14,082 bases of DNA from Actinomycetota bacterium (GCA_009699665.1 WLNS01000024.1:1-14082); one strand, 5' to 3'. Positions 1-7,872 are shown, counted from the first letter of the stretch. Notes: generated by a model not told the origin, from the letters alone. Numbers and translations are program-made.

Positions 1-1476
1 GTTCTCGTTCTGGCTGCCGTGCTTCGTTTCTGGAACATCGGTCAGCCACACAGCCTGGTCTTTGACGAAACCTTTTATGTGAAAGACGGATGGTCGCTCT
101 TTAACCGTGGCTATGAGACAACCTGGCCCGACGGCGCCGACGACTCGTTTGCCGCGGGCGACACAAATATCTTCAACGCCAACGCGTCGTACATCGTGCA
201 TCCTCCGCTCGGAAAATGGCTGATTGGTGCCGGCATGGCGCTGTTCGGAGCGGCCAATTCTGTCGGATGGCGTTTTGCCGTGGCCATCGCCGGGCTGGTG
301 ATTGTCTGGCTCGTCATGCTGATCGCCCGCCGCTTGACCGGGTCAACATTCATCGCCGTTCTCACCGGTGGGCTCATCGCCATCGACGGTATGGCGATTC
401 AACTCTCTCGCGTCACGGTGCTCGACGGCATCCTCGCCGCCCTTACCCTCACCGGGGTTTATCTCGTGCTGATCGACCGCTCACACGCCTCGAGCCGACT
501 CACGGCGCTGATGGCTCGCAATTCGTCACAAGGCCGATCGTCCCCGTGGGGACCCGTGCTCTGGTGGCGCCCGTGGTTGATTCTGGCCGGACTTGCCTTT
601 GGCCTGAGCGCTGGGGTGAAGTGGTCGGGCATATATTTTCTTGCCGCGTTCTGTATCTACGTGGTCGTGATGGACGCACTCGATCGGCGACGCGCTGGTC
701 TCACGTTCTGGGCGAGCTCAGCACTGCTGCGCACCGCGCCGGTGACATTTCTGCAAACCGTGCCCATTGCCTGTGTGGCATACCTGTCAACGTGGCTCGG
801 CTGGATCACCACCTCGGGCGGCTACAACCGCATGTGGATGGATGATCATCCCGACGATCGATGGTCGGGGTTGTTCGCCTGGGTTCCCAACTGGTTTCAG
901 TCGCTCGCAAAATTTCACGGCGAGATGTATAACTTTCATGTCGGCATGTCGACGCCACACCCCTATCAGGCCAACCCCCTGACGTGGCTGTTCATGATTC
1001 GCCCCACGAGCATGTACTACGTTGGCCGGGCCGCCGGAGAGAATGGATGCCGCTGGGACTCCTGCTCCGAAGCAATCTCGGGCTTGCCGAATCCCCTCAT
1101 CTGGTGGGCCGGCACCGCGGCGGTATTCTTTCTCGTCTACTACGTGATCCGCTATCGCAAGTGGCAGCCCGCGTTCATCCTGATGGGCATGCTGGCCGGC
1201 TACGTGCCGTGGCTCATGTATCTCAACCGCACCGTGTTCGAGTTTTATGGGATTGTCTACGAACCGTTCATGATCTTGAGCATCGGCTATGTGATGTATC
1301 TCGTGCTGGGTAAACGCAGCGCGCCCGATTCTCGCCGCATCAACGGAATCATTGCTATCGCCGTTTTTGGCATATCCGCCATACTGCTGAGCGCTTTGTT
1401 CTATCCCATCTGGACGGCCATGCAAATTCCGCTGACCTATTGGCAGATGCTCATGTGGCTGCCCAGCTGGGTTTAG
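1..1476 (+). CDS. pmt: Protein O-mannosyltransferase (PMT, GT39 family), 5' partial
   Basis: This is a polytopic membrane glycosyltransferase that moves mannose from polyprenyl-phosphate-mannose to Ser/Thr of secreted proteins and lipoproteins. The frame is open from base 1, so the N-terminus lies outside the window; 491 residues are visible. The GTG at 19 is only the first in-frame start codon and is not the true start. Near the visible N-terminus is the loop FDETFYVKD (about residues 21-29), whose Asp-Glu pair is the family's catalytic/acceptor motif. HPPLGKWLIG follows at about 67-76. Many hydrophobic segments run to the end, and the C-terminus (FYPIWTA ... MWLPSWV) is typical of actinobacterial PMTs. 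It lacks the eukaryotic MIR domain. The stop (TAG, 1474-1476) overlaps the stop of the convergent MFS gene by 4 bases, leaving no room for a dedicated terminator. Family assignment is firm; the acceptor proteins cannot be told from sequence. Confidence 0.93.
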   Translation, partial: VLVLAAVLRFWNIGQPHSLVFDETFYVKDGWSLFNRGYETTWPDGADDSFAAGDTNIFNANASYIVHPPLGKWLIGAGMALFGAANSVGWRFAVAIAGLVIVWLVMLIARRLTGSTFIAVLTGGLIAIDGMAIQLSRVTVLDGILAALTLTGVYLVLIDRSHASSRLTALMARNSSQGRSSPWGPVLWWRPWLILAGLAFGLSAGVKWSGIYFLAAFCIYVVVMDALDRRRAGLTFWASSALLRTAPVTFLQTVPIACVAYLSTWLGWITTSGGYNRMWMDDHPDDRWSGLFAWVPNWFQSLAKFHGEMYNFHVGMSTPHPYQANPLTWLFMIRPTSMYYVGRAAGENGCRWDSCSEAISGLPNPLIWWAGTAAVFFLVYYVIRYRKWQPAFILMGMLAGYVPWLMYLNRTVFEFYGIVYEPFMILSIGYVMYLVLGKRSAPDSRRINGIIAIAVFGISAILLSALFYPIWTAMQIPLTYWQMLMWLPSWV

Positions 1477-3041
1477 TCGCTCTGTGTCGCCGGTGCGAGG
1501 CCCAGAAACACGTCGGTCGGCACATCCACGTTCTTGCGCCGCAGGACGAGATACATCACCACACCGGCTAGCGCCACGACGATGCCGATGACCAGCATGG
1601 TGGTGCTAAATGCCTGGGCATAGATGTGCTCAATGTCGACTACGTTCACCGCGGCGAGGGCGGGATTCGCCGGTGTGGCGGTGGGATTTGCCATGTACTC
1701 GGTAATGGCATCCCAGTTGGCCTCGCCCGACACCGCGCCCTTGGTCAGTTTCTCGACGCCGCTCAGTGTCAGGGATGAGACGAGTACCGTCGAACCGGTG
1801 AGACCGAGCGAATAGCCGAACTGACCAACGGCCATCTTGCTCGACGACACGGGGCCAAAATACTTCTCGGGGGCCAGCGTGATGAAGAGATTGCCTTGGC
1901 TCGTCGCATTCATCATCCAGCCCAGCCCGGTAACGACCATGCCGGGAATGAATAACAAGTAGCTGGCCGGCGTGGGCAGAAAGAAGTAATACACAAACCC
2001 GACGGTCATCAGGGCATAACCAATGACGGCGGTGGTGCGGGGCTTGCTCCCGCGTCCCAGCGCCAAGCCAGCGATGACCGAACCCAGAATGCCGGCCGCG
2101 GCCATGGGCATCTGCGCGGCACCCAGTTCGGCCAACTTCACGTGGGTGACGTATTGCCACATATTGGGCAGCATCTGGCTGGATGCGGCGCTGCCCATGT
2201 TCCAAAAAATGCCCATGATGACGGCGCCGAGGAAGGCCGGGTGGGTCAAGATCTTGATCGGAAACACGGGGCTCGATGATCGGTTTTCACGAATCGCGAA
2301 AAGCACAAAGGCGACAACGGCGATCACGATGGGTGCCCAGAACAGCGGATTGCCGAGGCCGTGCGAAGCCATGCTGAGTCCGAAGAGCAGTCCGACAATT
2401 CCCAGACCCACCAGAATCATGCCCAAGAAATCAGTCTTGCCCTCTTTGGGCAGGCGCGCGACCTTGGGCAGCATCACGGGAATCAGAAAGAACGACACAA
2501 TCATGAGAATTGGCAGCATCAGGTAGGCAAAGCGCCAGTTCAGTCCGATGACCACACCGCCCAAGACGAGCGCAATAACCGGAACCACGCCGTTCAAAAT
2601 ATTAAAGGTCGCCATGGCGGGACCGAGTGATTTTGTTGCGGCCACGTTGCGCAGCATTCCGTAGGCCGCGCCAAAAACGACGCCCAGAGCGGCGCCGGCA
2701 ACGATGCGGCCGATCAGGTACATCAGAGCATCGGGGCTAGCCGCCGTAATGAGCTCGCCCGCGCCCGCAACGAGAACCGCAATCATCAACATGAGCCGAC
2801 GCCCATACCGATCTGCCAACACGCCCCCGGGAATGGCGGTGGCGGCGAGGGCCAGTGTCGAGATGCCCGCGGCGAGGGCCATCGTGCTGGCCGAGAAATT
2901 GAGTTCGGACGACGCTTTCACGAGTGCCATCGACGACAACAGAGGATCGGCAACCTGGATGGCCGAGACGATTCCCAGCAGAAAAACCGCGCTGGCGTTG
3001 AATCCCGTCGCCGGTGGATACTGCGCTACAGCCTTTGCCAT
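1473..3041 (-). CDS. MFS transporter, DHA2-like (drug/solute efflux)
   Basis: A 522-residue major facilitator protein of the inner membrane, probably a proton-coupled exporter. About 14 hydrophobic segments and the length fit the DHA2 (EmrB/QacA-like) group. The loop 2-3 signature GGVLADRYGRR is at about residues 72-82. The ATG at 3041 (MAKAVAQYPP) is chosen because GAGGAAA ends 3 bases upstream; an in-frame start at 3101 would add 20 residues overlapping the end of the TauE gene and has no better ribosome site. The gene lies 38 bases downstream of the TauE-like gene on the same strand and may share its transcript. The substrate is not predictable. A long hydrophilic loop before the last helix (about 445-485) is common in DHA2 proteins. 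The stop is shared with the convergent PMT gene. Confidence 0.88.
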   Translation of the reverse strand: MAKAVAQYPPATGFNASAVFLLGIVSAIQVADPLLSSMALVKASSELNFSASTMALAAGISTLALAATAIPGGVLADRYGRRLMLMIAVLVAGAGELITAASPDALMYLIGRIVAGAALGVVFGAAYGMLRNVAATKSLGPAMATFNILNGVVPVIALVLGGVVIGLNWRFAYLMLPILMIVSFFLIPVMLPKVARLPKEGKTDFLGMILVGLGIVGLLFGLSMASHGLGNPLFWAPIVIAVVAFVLFAIRENRSSSPVFPIKILTHPAFLGAVIMGIFWNMGSAASSQMLPNMWQYVTHVKLAELGAAQMPMAAAGILGSVIAGLALGRGSKPRTTAVIGYALMTVGFVYYFFLPTPASYLLFIPGMVVTGLGWMMNATSQGNLFITLAPEKYFGPVSSSKMAVGQFGYSLGLTGSTVLVSSLTLSGVEKLTKGAVSGEANWDAITEYMANPTATPANPALAAVNVVDIEHIYAQAFSTTMLVIGIVVALAGVVMYLVLRRKNVDVPTDVFLGLAPATQSD

Positions 3042-3079
3042 GATTTCCTCACGTTGTGGACTTCTGGTCCAACGCGACT

Positions 3080-3817
3080 CTAGCGCAGTCGCGCCTTCCA
3101 CGCGCGAATCGCAAACTGCACCGAGGTGTAGACCATGATGGCGGCAAAAAGAATGTTGGCAATCCAGCTCGGCAGAATGACGGCCGTCGCCACACCGGCA
3201 AACGAAACACCGGCGGCGACAAGTCCGATGACGAGACTTGCGGTGCGGTCGACCATGCCGAAGCGCAGGTTTGTCAGCGTGCCGACAATCGAGGCGGGAA
3301 TCTGCATAAAAAGTGACGTGCCACGAGCGTCAAAAGACGTCAGGCCAAAGAACGAAATCAGCAGCGGAACCACCATGATGCCGCCGCCCACTCCGAGAAG
3401 TCCGGCCATGACGCCCGCGATGAGCCCGGTGAACACCAATCCGACCACCCACAGGGGTGTGATCTGCCACGTGTCGGTGTCGGTTGTCGTAGCCCACAGC
3501 ATGCGGATGGCAAGGGCCGCGAGGAGCGCTGCATAAATCCACATCATCACCCGTTGGGGAATCACCTGAAGCAGACGGGCGCCGATAAACGATCCCACGG
3601 TCGAGCCCGCCGATAGCGCGATCGCCGCGGCCCACACGACGCCCCCATTTGCGGCATACCCAATGACCCCGGCGATCGCGGTCAGAAAGATGGCCGCCAG
3701 CGAAGTGGCCGCCGCCCGCTTGACGTCAAAGCCCAGCAGAAAGACGAGCAGCGGAACCATGATGAAGCCGCCGCCGATACCGAAGAGCCCGGAGAAATAG
3801 CCGGCGACAACGCCCAC
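3080..3817 (-). CDS. TauE/SafE family sulfite/anion permease
   Basis: An integral membrane protein of the TauE/SafE (DUF81) family, whose characterised members move sulfite, sulfoacetate or related organic or inorganic anions. The internal duplication is plain: GIGGGFIMVPLL (residues 13-24) and GVGGGIMVVPLL (142-153) each open one half of the protein, with about four helices per half. The start is uncertain. GTG at 3817 is the only standard start in this frame but has no clear Shine-Dalgarno sequence and leaves just a few residues before the first conserved motif. The frame is open further upstream, and CTG at 3844 or 3832 would add a more usual first helix (LKTYLSYVLVGVV). The gene lies 53 bases after the ABC ATPase and 38 bases before the MFS gene, all on one strand. 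Substrate unknown; the neighbouring amino acid importer suggests, weakly, an organosulfur or anion product. Confidence 0.85.
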   Translation of the reverse strand: MGVVAGYFSGLFGIGGGFIMVPLLVFLLGFDVKRAAATSLAAIFLTAIAGVIGYAANGGVVWAAAIALSAGSTVGSFIGARLLQVIPQRVMMWIYAALLAALAIRMLWATTTDTDTWQITPLWVVGLVFTGLIAGVMAGLLGVGGGIMVVPLLISFFGLTSFDARGTSLFMQIPASIVGTLTNLRFGMVDRTASLVIGLVAAGVSFAGVATAVILPSWIANILFAAIMVYTSVQFAIRAWKARLR

Positions 3818-3870
3818 GAGGACATAGCTCAGGTAGGTCTTCAGTGGTCTGGGGTCGGGACGTGACGAAG

Positions 3871-4635
3871 CTACAGAACCTTGGACAGGAATGCCTTCGT
3901 CCTCTCGTGTGTGGGCTTCGCGAGAACGGCCCGCGGATCACCGGACTCCACGACCACGCCTTCGTCCATGAAGACCAGGGAATCGCCCACTTCGCGCGCA
4001 AAGCCCATTTCGTGGGTCACCACAATCATGGTCATTCCCGACTTTGCCAGAGCCTTCATGACGTCGAGGACCTCACCGACGAGTTCGGGATCGAGTGCCG
4101 ATGTGGGCTCATCGAAGAGCATCAGTTTGGGGTCCATGGCCAGCGCGCGGGCGATGGCCACACGCTGCTGCTGACCGCCCGAAAGGTGGGCCGGGTAATG
4201 ATTCATGCGATCGCTCAGCCCCACACGGTCGAGAAGCTCCTTGCCGCGGGCGACGGCGTCGGCCTTGGGAGTCTTCTTGACGAGTGTGGGCGCCTCAATC
4301 ACATTCTCGAGAGCCGTCATGTGCGGGAACAGGTTGAATCGCTGAAACACCATGCCGATATCGCGACGCTGCGCGGCGGCATCTCTGGGGTGAAGTTCGT
4401 AGAGTTTGTCGCCCTTTTCCCGGTAGCCCACCAGGGTTTCGTCAACGTAGAGGCGACCGGCATTGACCACTTCGAGGTGGTTAATGCAGCGGAGGAACGT
4501 TGACTTTCCGGAACCGGACGGTCCGACGAGGCACATGACGTCACCACGATTGACAGTGAGCGTGATGCCCTTGAGTACTTCGTTAGATCCGAAGCGCTTA
4601 ACCACGCCCTCGGCGCGAACCATGGGTGTCATCAT
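3871..4635 (-). CDS. Polar amino acid ABC transporter, ATP-binding protein
   Basis: A 254-residue cytoplasmic ATPase of a PAAT-family importer (GlnQ/HisP type). All nucleotide-binding motifs are present: Walker A GPSGSGKST (38-46), Q-loop Gln98, signature LSGGQQQR (151-158), Walker B with D-loop LMLFDEPTSALD (171-182) and switch His208 (VVTHEM). Its length is normal for the family. The start ATG at 4635 overlaps the permease stop as ATGATGA, and AGGTGA lies 6 bases upstream inside the permease end, so translation is probably coupled. Together with the permease and lipoprotein it forms a complete importer. An insertion around residues 76-88 (EKGDKLYELHPRD) is typical of HisP/GlnQ-type ATPases. 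Confidence 0.95.
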   Translation of the reverse strand: MMTPMVRAEGVVKRFGSNEVLKGITLTVNRGDVMCLVGPSGSGKSTFLRCINHLEVVNAGRLYVDETLVGYREKGDKLYELHPRDAAAQRRDIGMVFQRFNLFPHMTALENVIEAPTLVKKTPKADAVARGKELLDRVGLSDRMNHYPAHLSGGQQQRVAIARALAMDPKLMLFDEPTSALDPELVGEVLDVMKALAKSGMTMIVVTHEMGFAREVGDSLVFMDEGVVVESGDPRAVLAKPTHERTKAFLSKVL

Positions 4636-5612
4636 CGTTTGTCACCTGAATCCGGGTCTGCGAGGGAAGGACTGACCGCGGCTGTTCCCGCGAAACGGCT
4701 CGAGGGAATCTTGATCCGGCCGAGCTCGCCGACACCCCGGGCAAAGCGCTTCTCCAGGAAGAACTGGCCAATCATCAGTATCGAGGTGAAGAACAGGTAC
4801 CACACCGAGGCCACAATGAGCAGGGGGATCGGATTGAACGTCTCGGCGGCGATATCGCGCGTCCGCGTATACAGGTCAAGAGTGAACGGCACGGCCGTAA
4901 CCAGCGACGTTGTTTTGAGCATCGAGATGACCTCGTTGCCCGTGGGCGGAATGATCACGCGCATCGACTGGGGAATGATCACCCGTCGCATGCTCTGGAA
5001 CCAGGTCATGCCCAGCGCCCGCGCGGCCTCATCCTGACCCGCGTCGACGGCGAGCAGACCGGCGCGCACGATCTCCGCCATGTAGGCGGCCTCGTTGAGC
5101 GCCAGGCCGATGATGGCAAGTGCAAAGGTACTGAGCGCAGCCTTCGTCTCCCACGAGATCCACGGCTGCTGGAACGGAATACCGATGTCGATGGTGTTGT
5201 AGATCACCGCGATGAGGCCCCAGAACACCAACTGAACGTAGACCGGGGTGCCGCGGAAGATCCAGAGGTAGAACCATGAAATGGACTTGAGGATCGGGTT
5301 GGGCGACAGGCGCATGACGGCGAGCACGATACCGAGGACGATGCCAATGACCATCGACGAGACGGTGAGTTCCAAGGTGGTCAATGCCGCCAATGAGACG
5401 CGCCTGTCGAACATGTATTTGCCCACCGACGGCCAATCGAAGGCCTCGCGCTGGGCGGCATCGATGATGACGAGAGCGACGAGTAAGAGAAGAACGACAC
5501 CGATGACCCAACGCCACGGGTGGCGCAACTTAACGGCACGAATCGAGACAAAATCCGGAGCGACGGAATCCGGCATCCCTGCCGAACCACGCCGCTCCGG
5601 ATTTTGTGTCAT
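4632..5612 (-). CDS. Polar amino acid ABC transporter, permease
   Basis: A 326-residue membrane permease of the HisM/GlnP type that probably works as a homodimer, since only one permease gene is present. A hydrophilic N-terminal stretch (1-34) precedes the first helix (about 35-51). FRGTP (119-123) and the EAA loop (DEAARALG ... IIP, 194-213), which docks on the ATPase, are clear. ATG 5612 follows the lipoprotein gene by 25 bases with only a weak purine-rich ribosome site (GTAGAGA); an internal Met13 is possible but no better. The N-terminal extension of about 30 residues before helix 1 is a little longer than in GlnP. The stop codon overlaps the ATPase start by 4 bases. Confidence 0.93.
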   Translation of the reverse strand: MTQNPERRGSAGMPDSVAPDFVSIRAVKLRHPWRWVIGVVLLLLVALVIIDAAQREAFDWPSVGKYMFDRRVSLAALTTLELTVSSMVIGIVLGIVLAVMRLSPNPILKSISWFYLWIFRGTPVYVQLVFWGLIAVIYNTIDIGIPFQQPWISWETKAALSTFALAIIGLALNEAAYMAEIVRAGLLAVDAGQDEAARALGMTWFQSMRRVIIPQSMRVIIPPTGNEVISMLKTTSLVTAVPFTLDLYTRTRDIAAETFNPIPLLIVASVWYLFFTSILMIGQFFLEKRFARGVGELGRIKIPSSRFAGTAAVSPSLADPDSGDKR

Positions 5613-5637
5613 GGTGTCTCTACTCGAGAGGAGCGAA

Positions 5638-6525
5638 CTAACTTCCCGCGTTGATGGTTGCCTTGGTGATGGCCCCGTCGGCCTCGCCTGCGTTGTTCAG
5701 GATTTTCAGGTAGGTTCCGTCATCAATCAACGACTGCAGTGCAGCCTGAATTGCCTGGACGAGCTTGCTGCCCTTGGCAATCACGTAACCATACGGAGCG
5801 ACATCAAACGAGGACCCGGCCGCCTGAAGCTTGCCCTTGCTGGCAGCGATTGCCGCGGCCGTCACGGGTGAGTCGGCACTCATTGCATCAACCTGACCCA
5901 GAGTGACCGCCGCCGTGGCAGCGTCCTGCGTGTCAAAGGGCACGATGGTGATGGCGGGCTTGCCAGCCTCGACGCACGCGGCGCTCTTCGCAGGAACCTC
6001 ATCGGTGTCCTGGTAGGTGGTGGCCTGAACGGCAACCTTGAGCCCACAAGCGTCTTCCGGGTCGACCTTGTTGCCCGCGGCGGAAGCCCACAGGATGCCG
6101 GCCTGGAAATAGTCAACGAAGTCAACCGTCTTCTCACGCTCGGCGGTGTCAGTGAACGAGGAGAGGCCCATGTTCAGGGTTCCGCCCTCAACACTGGGGA
6201 TGATGTTGGCAAAGGATGACACGGTGTACTCGGTCTTCAAACCCAGCTTCGCGGCCACGGCATCGGCGAGCTCGATGTCCCAGCCAATGGGGTTGCCCGC
6301 CTCGTCTTTGTACTCGTTCGGTGGGTAGGTGGGGTCGGTGCCGATGGTGAGAACGCCCGACTTGGCGATGTCGTCGGGCAGCAGGTCTGCGGCGGCCTGG
6401 TCGACGCTGACTGCGGAGCCCGACGTGTCGTCGGCGTTAGACCCGCCTGAGTTGTTCACGCAGCCGGTCAGCGCGAGTGCGGCAATCCCCGCAATGGCGA
6501 CCGCGGATATAATTCGCTTCTTCAT
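5638..6525 (-). CDS. Amino acid ABC transporter substrate-binding lipoprotein
   Basis: A 295-residue extracytoplasmic solute receptor of SBP family 3, anchored to the membrane by lipid. A short positive N-terminus (MKKR), hydrophobic core and lipobox LTGC put the lipidated cysteine at residue 22, followed by a Ser/Asn/Asp-rich linker. The binding domain opens with LTIGTDPTYPP (59-69) and IGWDIELADAVAAKLG (80-95). Arg130 in TAERE is at the family position that grips the ligand alpha-carboxylate. Cys160 and Cys184 probably form a disulfide, as in many actinobacterial homologues. The ATG at 6525 has AAGGA six bases upstream. It is the first gene of the importer operon, so a promoter is expected in 6526-6674. 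Amino acid specificity is not evident from sequence. Confidence 0.93.
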   Translation of the reverse strand: MKKRIISAVAIAGIAALALTGCVNNSGGSNADDTSGSAVSVDQAAADLLPDDIAKSGVLTIGTDPTYPPNEYKDEAGNPIGWDIELADAVAAKLGLKTEYTVSSFANIIPSVEGGTLNMGLSSFTDTAEREKTVDFVDYFQAGILWASAAGNKVDPEDACGLKVAVQATTYQDTDEVPAKSAACVEAGKPAITIVPFDTQDAATAAVTLGQVDAMSADSPVTAAAIAASKGKLQAAGSSFDVAPYGYVIAKGSKLVQAIQAALQSLIDDGTYLKILNNAGEADGAITKATINAGS

Positions 6526-6674
6526 GTGATGTCCTTAGCTCTACTGGTGATGTGAGCGCATCTTGTGCGTACACAGAGCATCAATCTAACCGAATGAGTG
6601 CGAGACGCGAAAGCATAAGTTCGTTGGCTTCGGTGAAACGTGCTCCGCGATGATGTGGCGAATCTCGCTCGCGG
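6526..6674 (-). promoter_or_regulatory. Intergenic leader/promoter region of the ABC importer operon
   Basis: These 149 bases separate the nrdB stop from the lipoprotein start, both on the minus strand. They must hold any promoter of the importer operon. The best -10-like hexamer seen on the minus strand is TAGATT (6583-6588), about 58 bases before the start codon, but no convincing -35 sits 16-18 bases upstream (TTCGCG at best). No hairpin with a U-tract was seen after nrdB, so some read-through from nrdB is possible. The promoter call is weak. Confidence 0.3.
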
Positions 6675-7664
6675 CTAGTGGGCGACGGTAGCCGAGGCGT
6701 TCGACTCGTAGCTCGTGTTGGTCGACTCGAAAAAGTTCACCAGCTGCAGAGTGTCGTTAGCGGTGGCCATCCACTTGGCCGGGTTCGACACCTTGTACTC
6801 GGCTTCAAAGCCGAGCTCTTCAAGGCGACGGTCGGCCAGGTACTTCACGTACTGGTTGATGTAGTTGGCGTTGAGACCCAAGATGCCGTTGGGCAGCAGG
6901 TCGCGGTTGTACTGCTCTTCCATCTCAACCGCGTCGAGAATCATCTGCTTGATCTCGTCGGCAAACTCAGCGGTCTGCAGGTCCGGGTTCTCTTCGAGCA
7001 CGGTGAGAATCAGGTTGATGCCGAACTTGAGGTGCAGCGACTCGTCGCGCACCACCCAGTCCATGAGCGAGCCAAAGTTGCGCAGCAGGTTGCGCTGGCG
7101 AAAGCTGAGCGCCACCATGAAACCCGAGTAGAACCAGATGCCCTCGAGGATCACGTTGTAAGCAACGAGGTTGCGAACAAAGTCCTTCTTTCCCTCGGTG
7201 GTGGTGATGTCGAGCGTCTGCTCGGTCATGCGCTTGATGAAGGCGACCTCGAATTCTTCTTTGCGGGCCATCGACGGCACGTTGACGTGCGAGCCGTAGG
7301 CCTCTTCGCGGTCAATCGGGAAGGTCTCGAGCACGTACTCGAACGACATGCAGTGGTTGGCTTCTTCCCACATCTGCTTGGCGAGGTAGAGGTGGCACTC
7401 GGGTGCGTTGACGTAGGGGTAGACGCCAAACGCGAGCGCCTTGTTGACCAACAGTTCGTTGGGGTTGAAGTACGACATCAAAAAAGTGATGGCGTGACGT
7501 TCTTCGTCGGTCATCTTCTTGAAATCGGCGATGTCTTCGCCCAACTGAATCTCGTTGGGGAACCAGGTGTTGGCTACGGCCTGGTCGTACAGGTCCATGG
7601 CCCACTTGTAGGTAACGGGCTTGAGCAACAAGCCCTCGGTAACGCCGGTGCCGAGAATTCCCAT
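6675..7664 (-). CDS. nrdB: Ribonucleotide reductase small subunit (R2), class Ic-like (Phe at the radical-tyrosine site)
   Basis: A 329-residue R2 subunit that supplies the oxidising equivalent for ribonucleotide reduction. The metal ligands are visible as Glu70, Glu101, His104 (EEANH), Glu174, Glu208 and His211 (RDESLH), with Trp34 near the N-terminus. The residue four after His104 is Phe108, not Tyr, so the usual tyrosyl radical cannot form. The first ligand is Glu rather than Asp. Both traits are those of the Chlamydia trachomatis Mn/Fe class Ic enzyme. All ligand positions differ from it by a constant 19, including Tyr319 against Tyr338 near the C-terminus. The relay residue Tyr222 of Chlamydia corresponds to Trp203 here. 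The ATG at 7664 has AAGGAG five bases upstream. It lies downstream of nrdA and is probably co-transcribed from the NrdR-box promoter. Metal content is inferred, not shown. Confidence 0.95.
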   Translation of the reverse strand: MGILGTGVTEGLLLKPVTYKWAMDLYDQAVANTWFPNEIQLGEDIADFKKMTDEERHAITFLMSYFNPNELLVNKALAFGVYPYVNAPECHLYLAKQMWEEANHCMSFEYVLETFPIDREEAYGSHVNVPSMARKEEFEVAFIKRMTEQTLDITTTEGKKDFVRNLVAYNVILEGIWFYSGFMVALSFRQRNLLRNFGSLMDWVVRDESLHLKFGINLILTVLEENPDLQTAEFADEIKQMILDAVEMEEQYNRDLLPNGILGLNANYINQYVKYLADRRLEELGFEAEYKVSNPAKWMATANDTLQLVNFFESTNTSYESNASATVAH

Positions 7665-7788
7665 GATTGCTCCTTGGTTTCGAGTTGAAAAATCGTGATT
7701 GGTATGTGGTGTCGCGCGTTGCGCGCGGGGTGGTTTGTCGAGAAGTTGATCTGTCTGGCGAGGTGGTCTGTCGAGGGATTTTTTCTGC
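7665..7788 (-). other. nrdA-nrdB spacer with GC-rich hairpin and short repeats
   Basis: About 124 bases lie between the end of the NrdA-tail frame and nrdB. They contain a perfect 6-bp GC stem (7713-7718 with 7722-7727, loop of 3). There is also a 14-base near-direct repeat (7729-7742 and 7762-7775, one mismatch) spaced by 33 bases. A strong ribosome site precedes nrdB. No U-tract follows the hairpin on the minus strand, so it is not a standard terminator. It may tune the NrdA:NrdB ratio by mRNA processing, but no function is established. Confidence 0.4.
7713..7727 (-). other. GC-rich stem-loop in the nrdA-nrdB spacer
   Basis: CGCGCG pairs with CGCGCG around a three-base loop (CAA on the minus strand). 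It lies about 50 bases before the nrdB start codon. There is no adjacent U-run, so RNA processing, stabilisation or partial attenuation are the options. Confidence 0.45.
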
Positions 7789-7872
7789 CTACTGGCAGGA
7801 GTCGCACTGCAGGTTGTCCATCGGGTCGAGCGGTACTGCGTACTCGCCCACGCGGTCTAGTGACGGGTTCAT
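7789..7872 (-). CDS. Out-of-frame NrdA C-terminal redox tail (27-codon ORF ending LQCDSCQ)
   Basis: This frame begins MNPSLDRVGEY and ends NLQCDSCQ, then TAG. A Cys-x-x-Cys pair within the last few residues is the hallmark of the class I R1 swinging arm, which re-reduces the active-site disulfide. The main NrdA frame has no cysteine after residue 456, so this arm is what NrdA lacks. The frame is -1 relative to nrdA. Its ATG overlaps the nrdA stop as ATGA, and GGAGG (7879-7883) sits six bases before it. One extra G in the GGGG run at 7874-7877 would fuse it cleanly to NrdA through Gly residues. Three readings fit: an assembly or sequencing error, a genuine frameshift, or a coupled separate peptide. 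The coding content is convincing; its status as an independent gene is not. Confidence 0.6.
   Translation of the reverse strand: MNPSLDRVGEYAVPLDPMDNLQCDSCQ

Noticed and set aside
6675..7664. Class Ib NrdF or R2lox instead of class Ic R2
   Set aside because: No nrdI or nrdH is adjacent, Phe replaces the Tyr that NrdF needs, and an ATP-cone R1 gene lies directly upstream, which R2lox proteins do not need.
6678..7688. 336-codon open frame on the plus strand opposite nrdB
   Set aside because: It mirrors nrdB codon structure, has no recognisable domain or ribosome site, and such antisense frames are common in GC-rich genes.
7785..7800. Hairpin CTGCC-loop-GGCAG at the end of the NrdA tail, considered as a terminator
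   Set aside because: On the minus strand it is followed by an A-run, not a U-run; the T-run is on the wrong side for nrdA.
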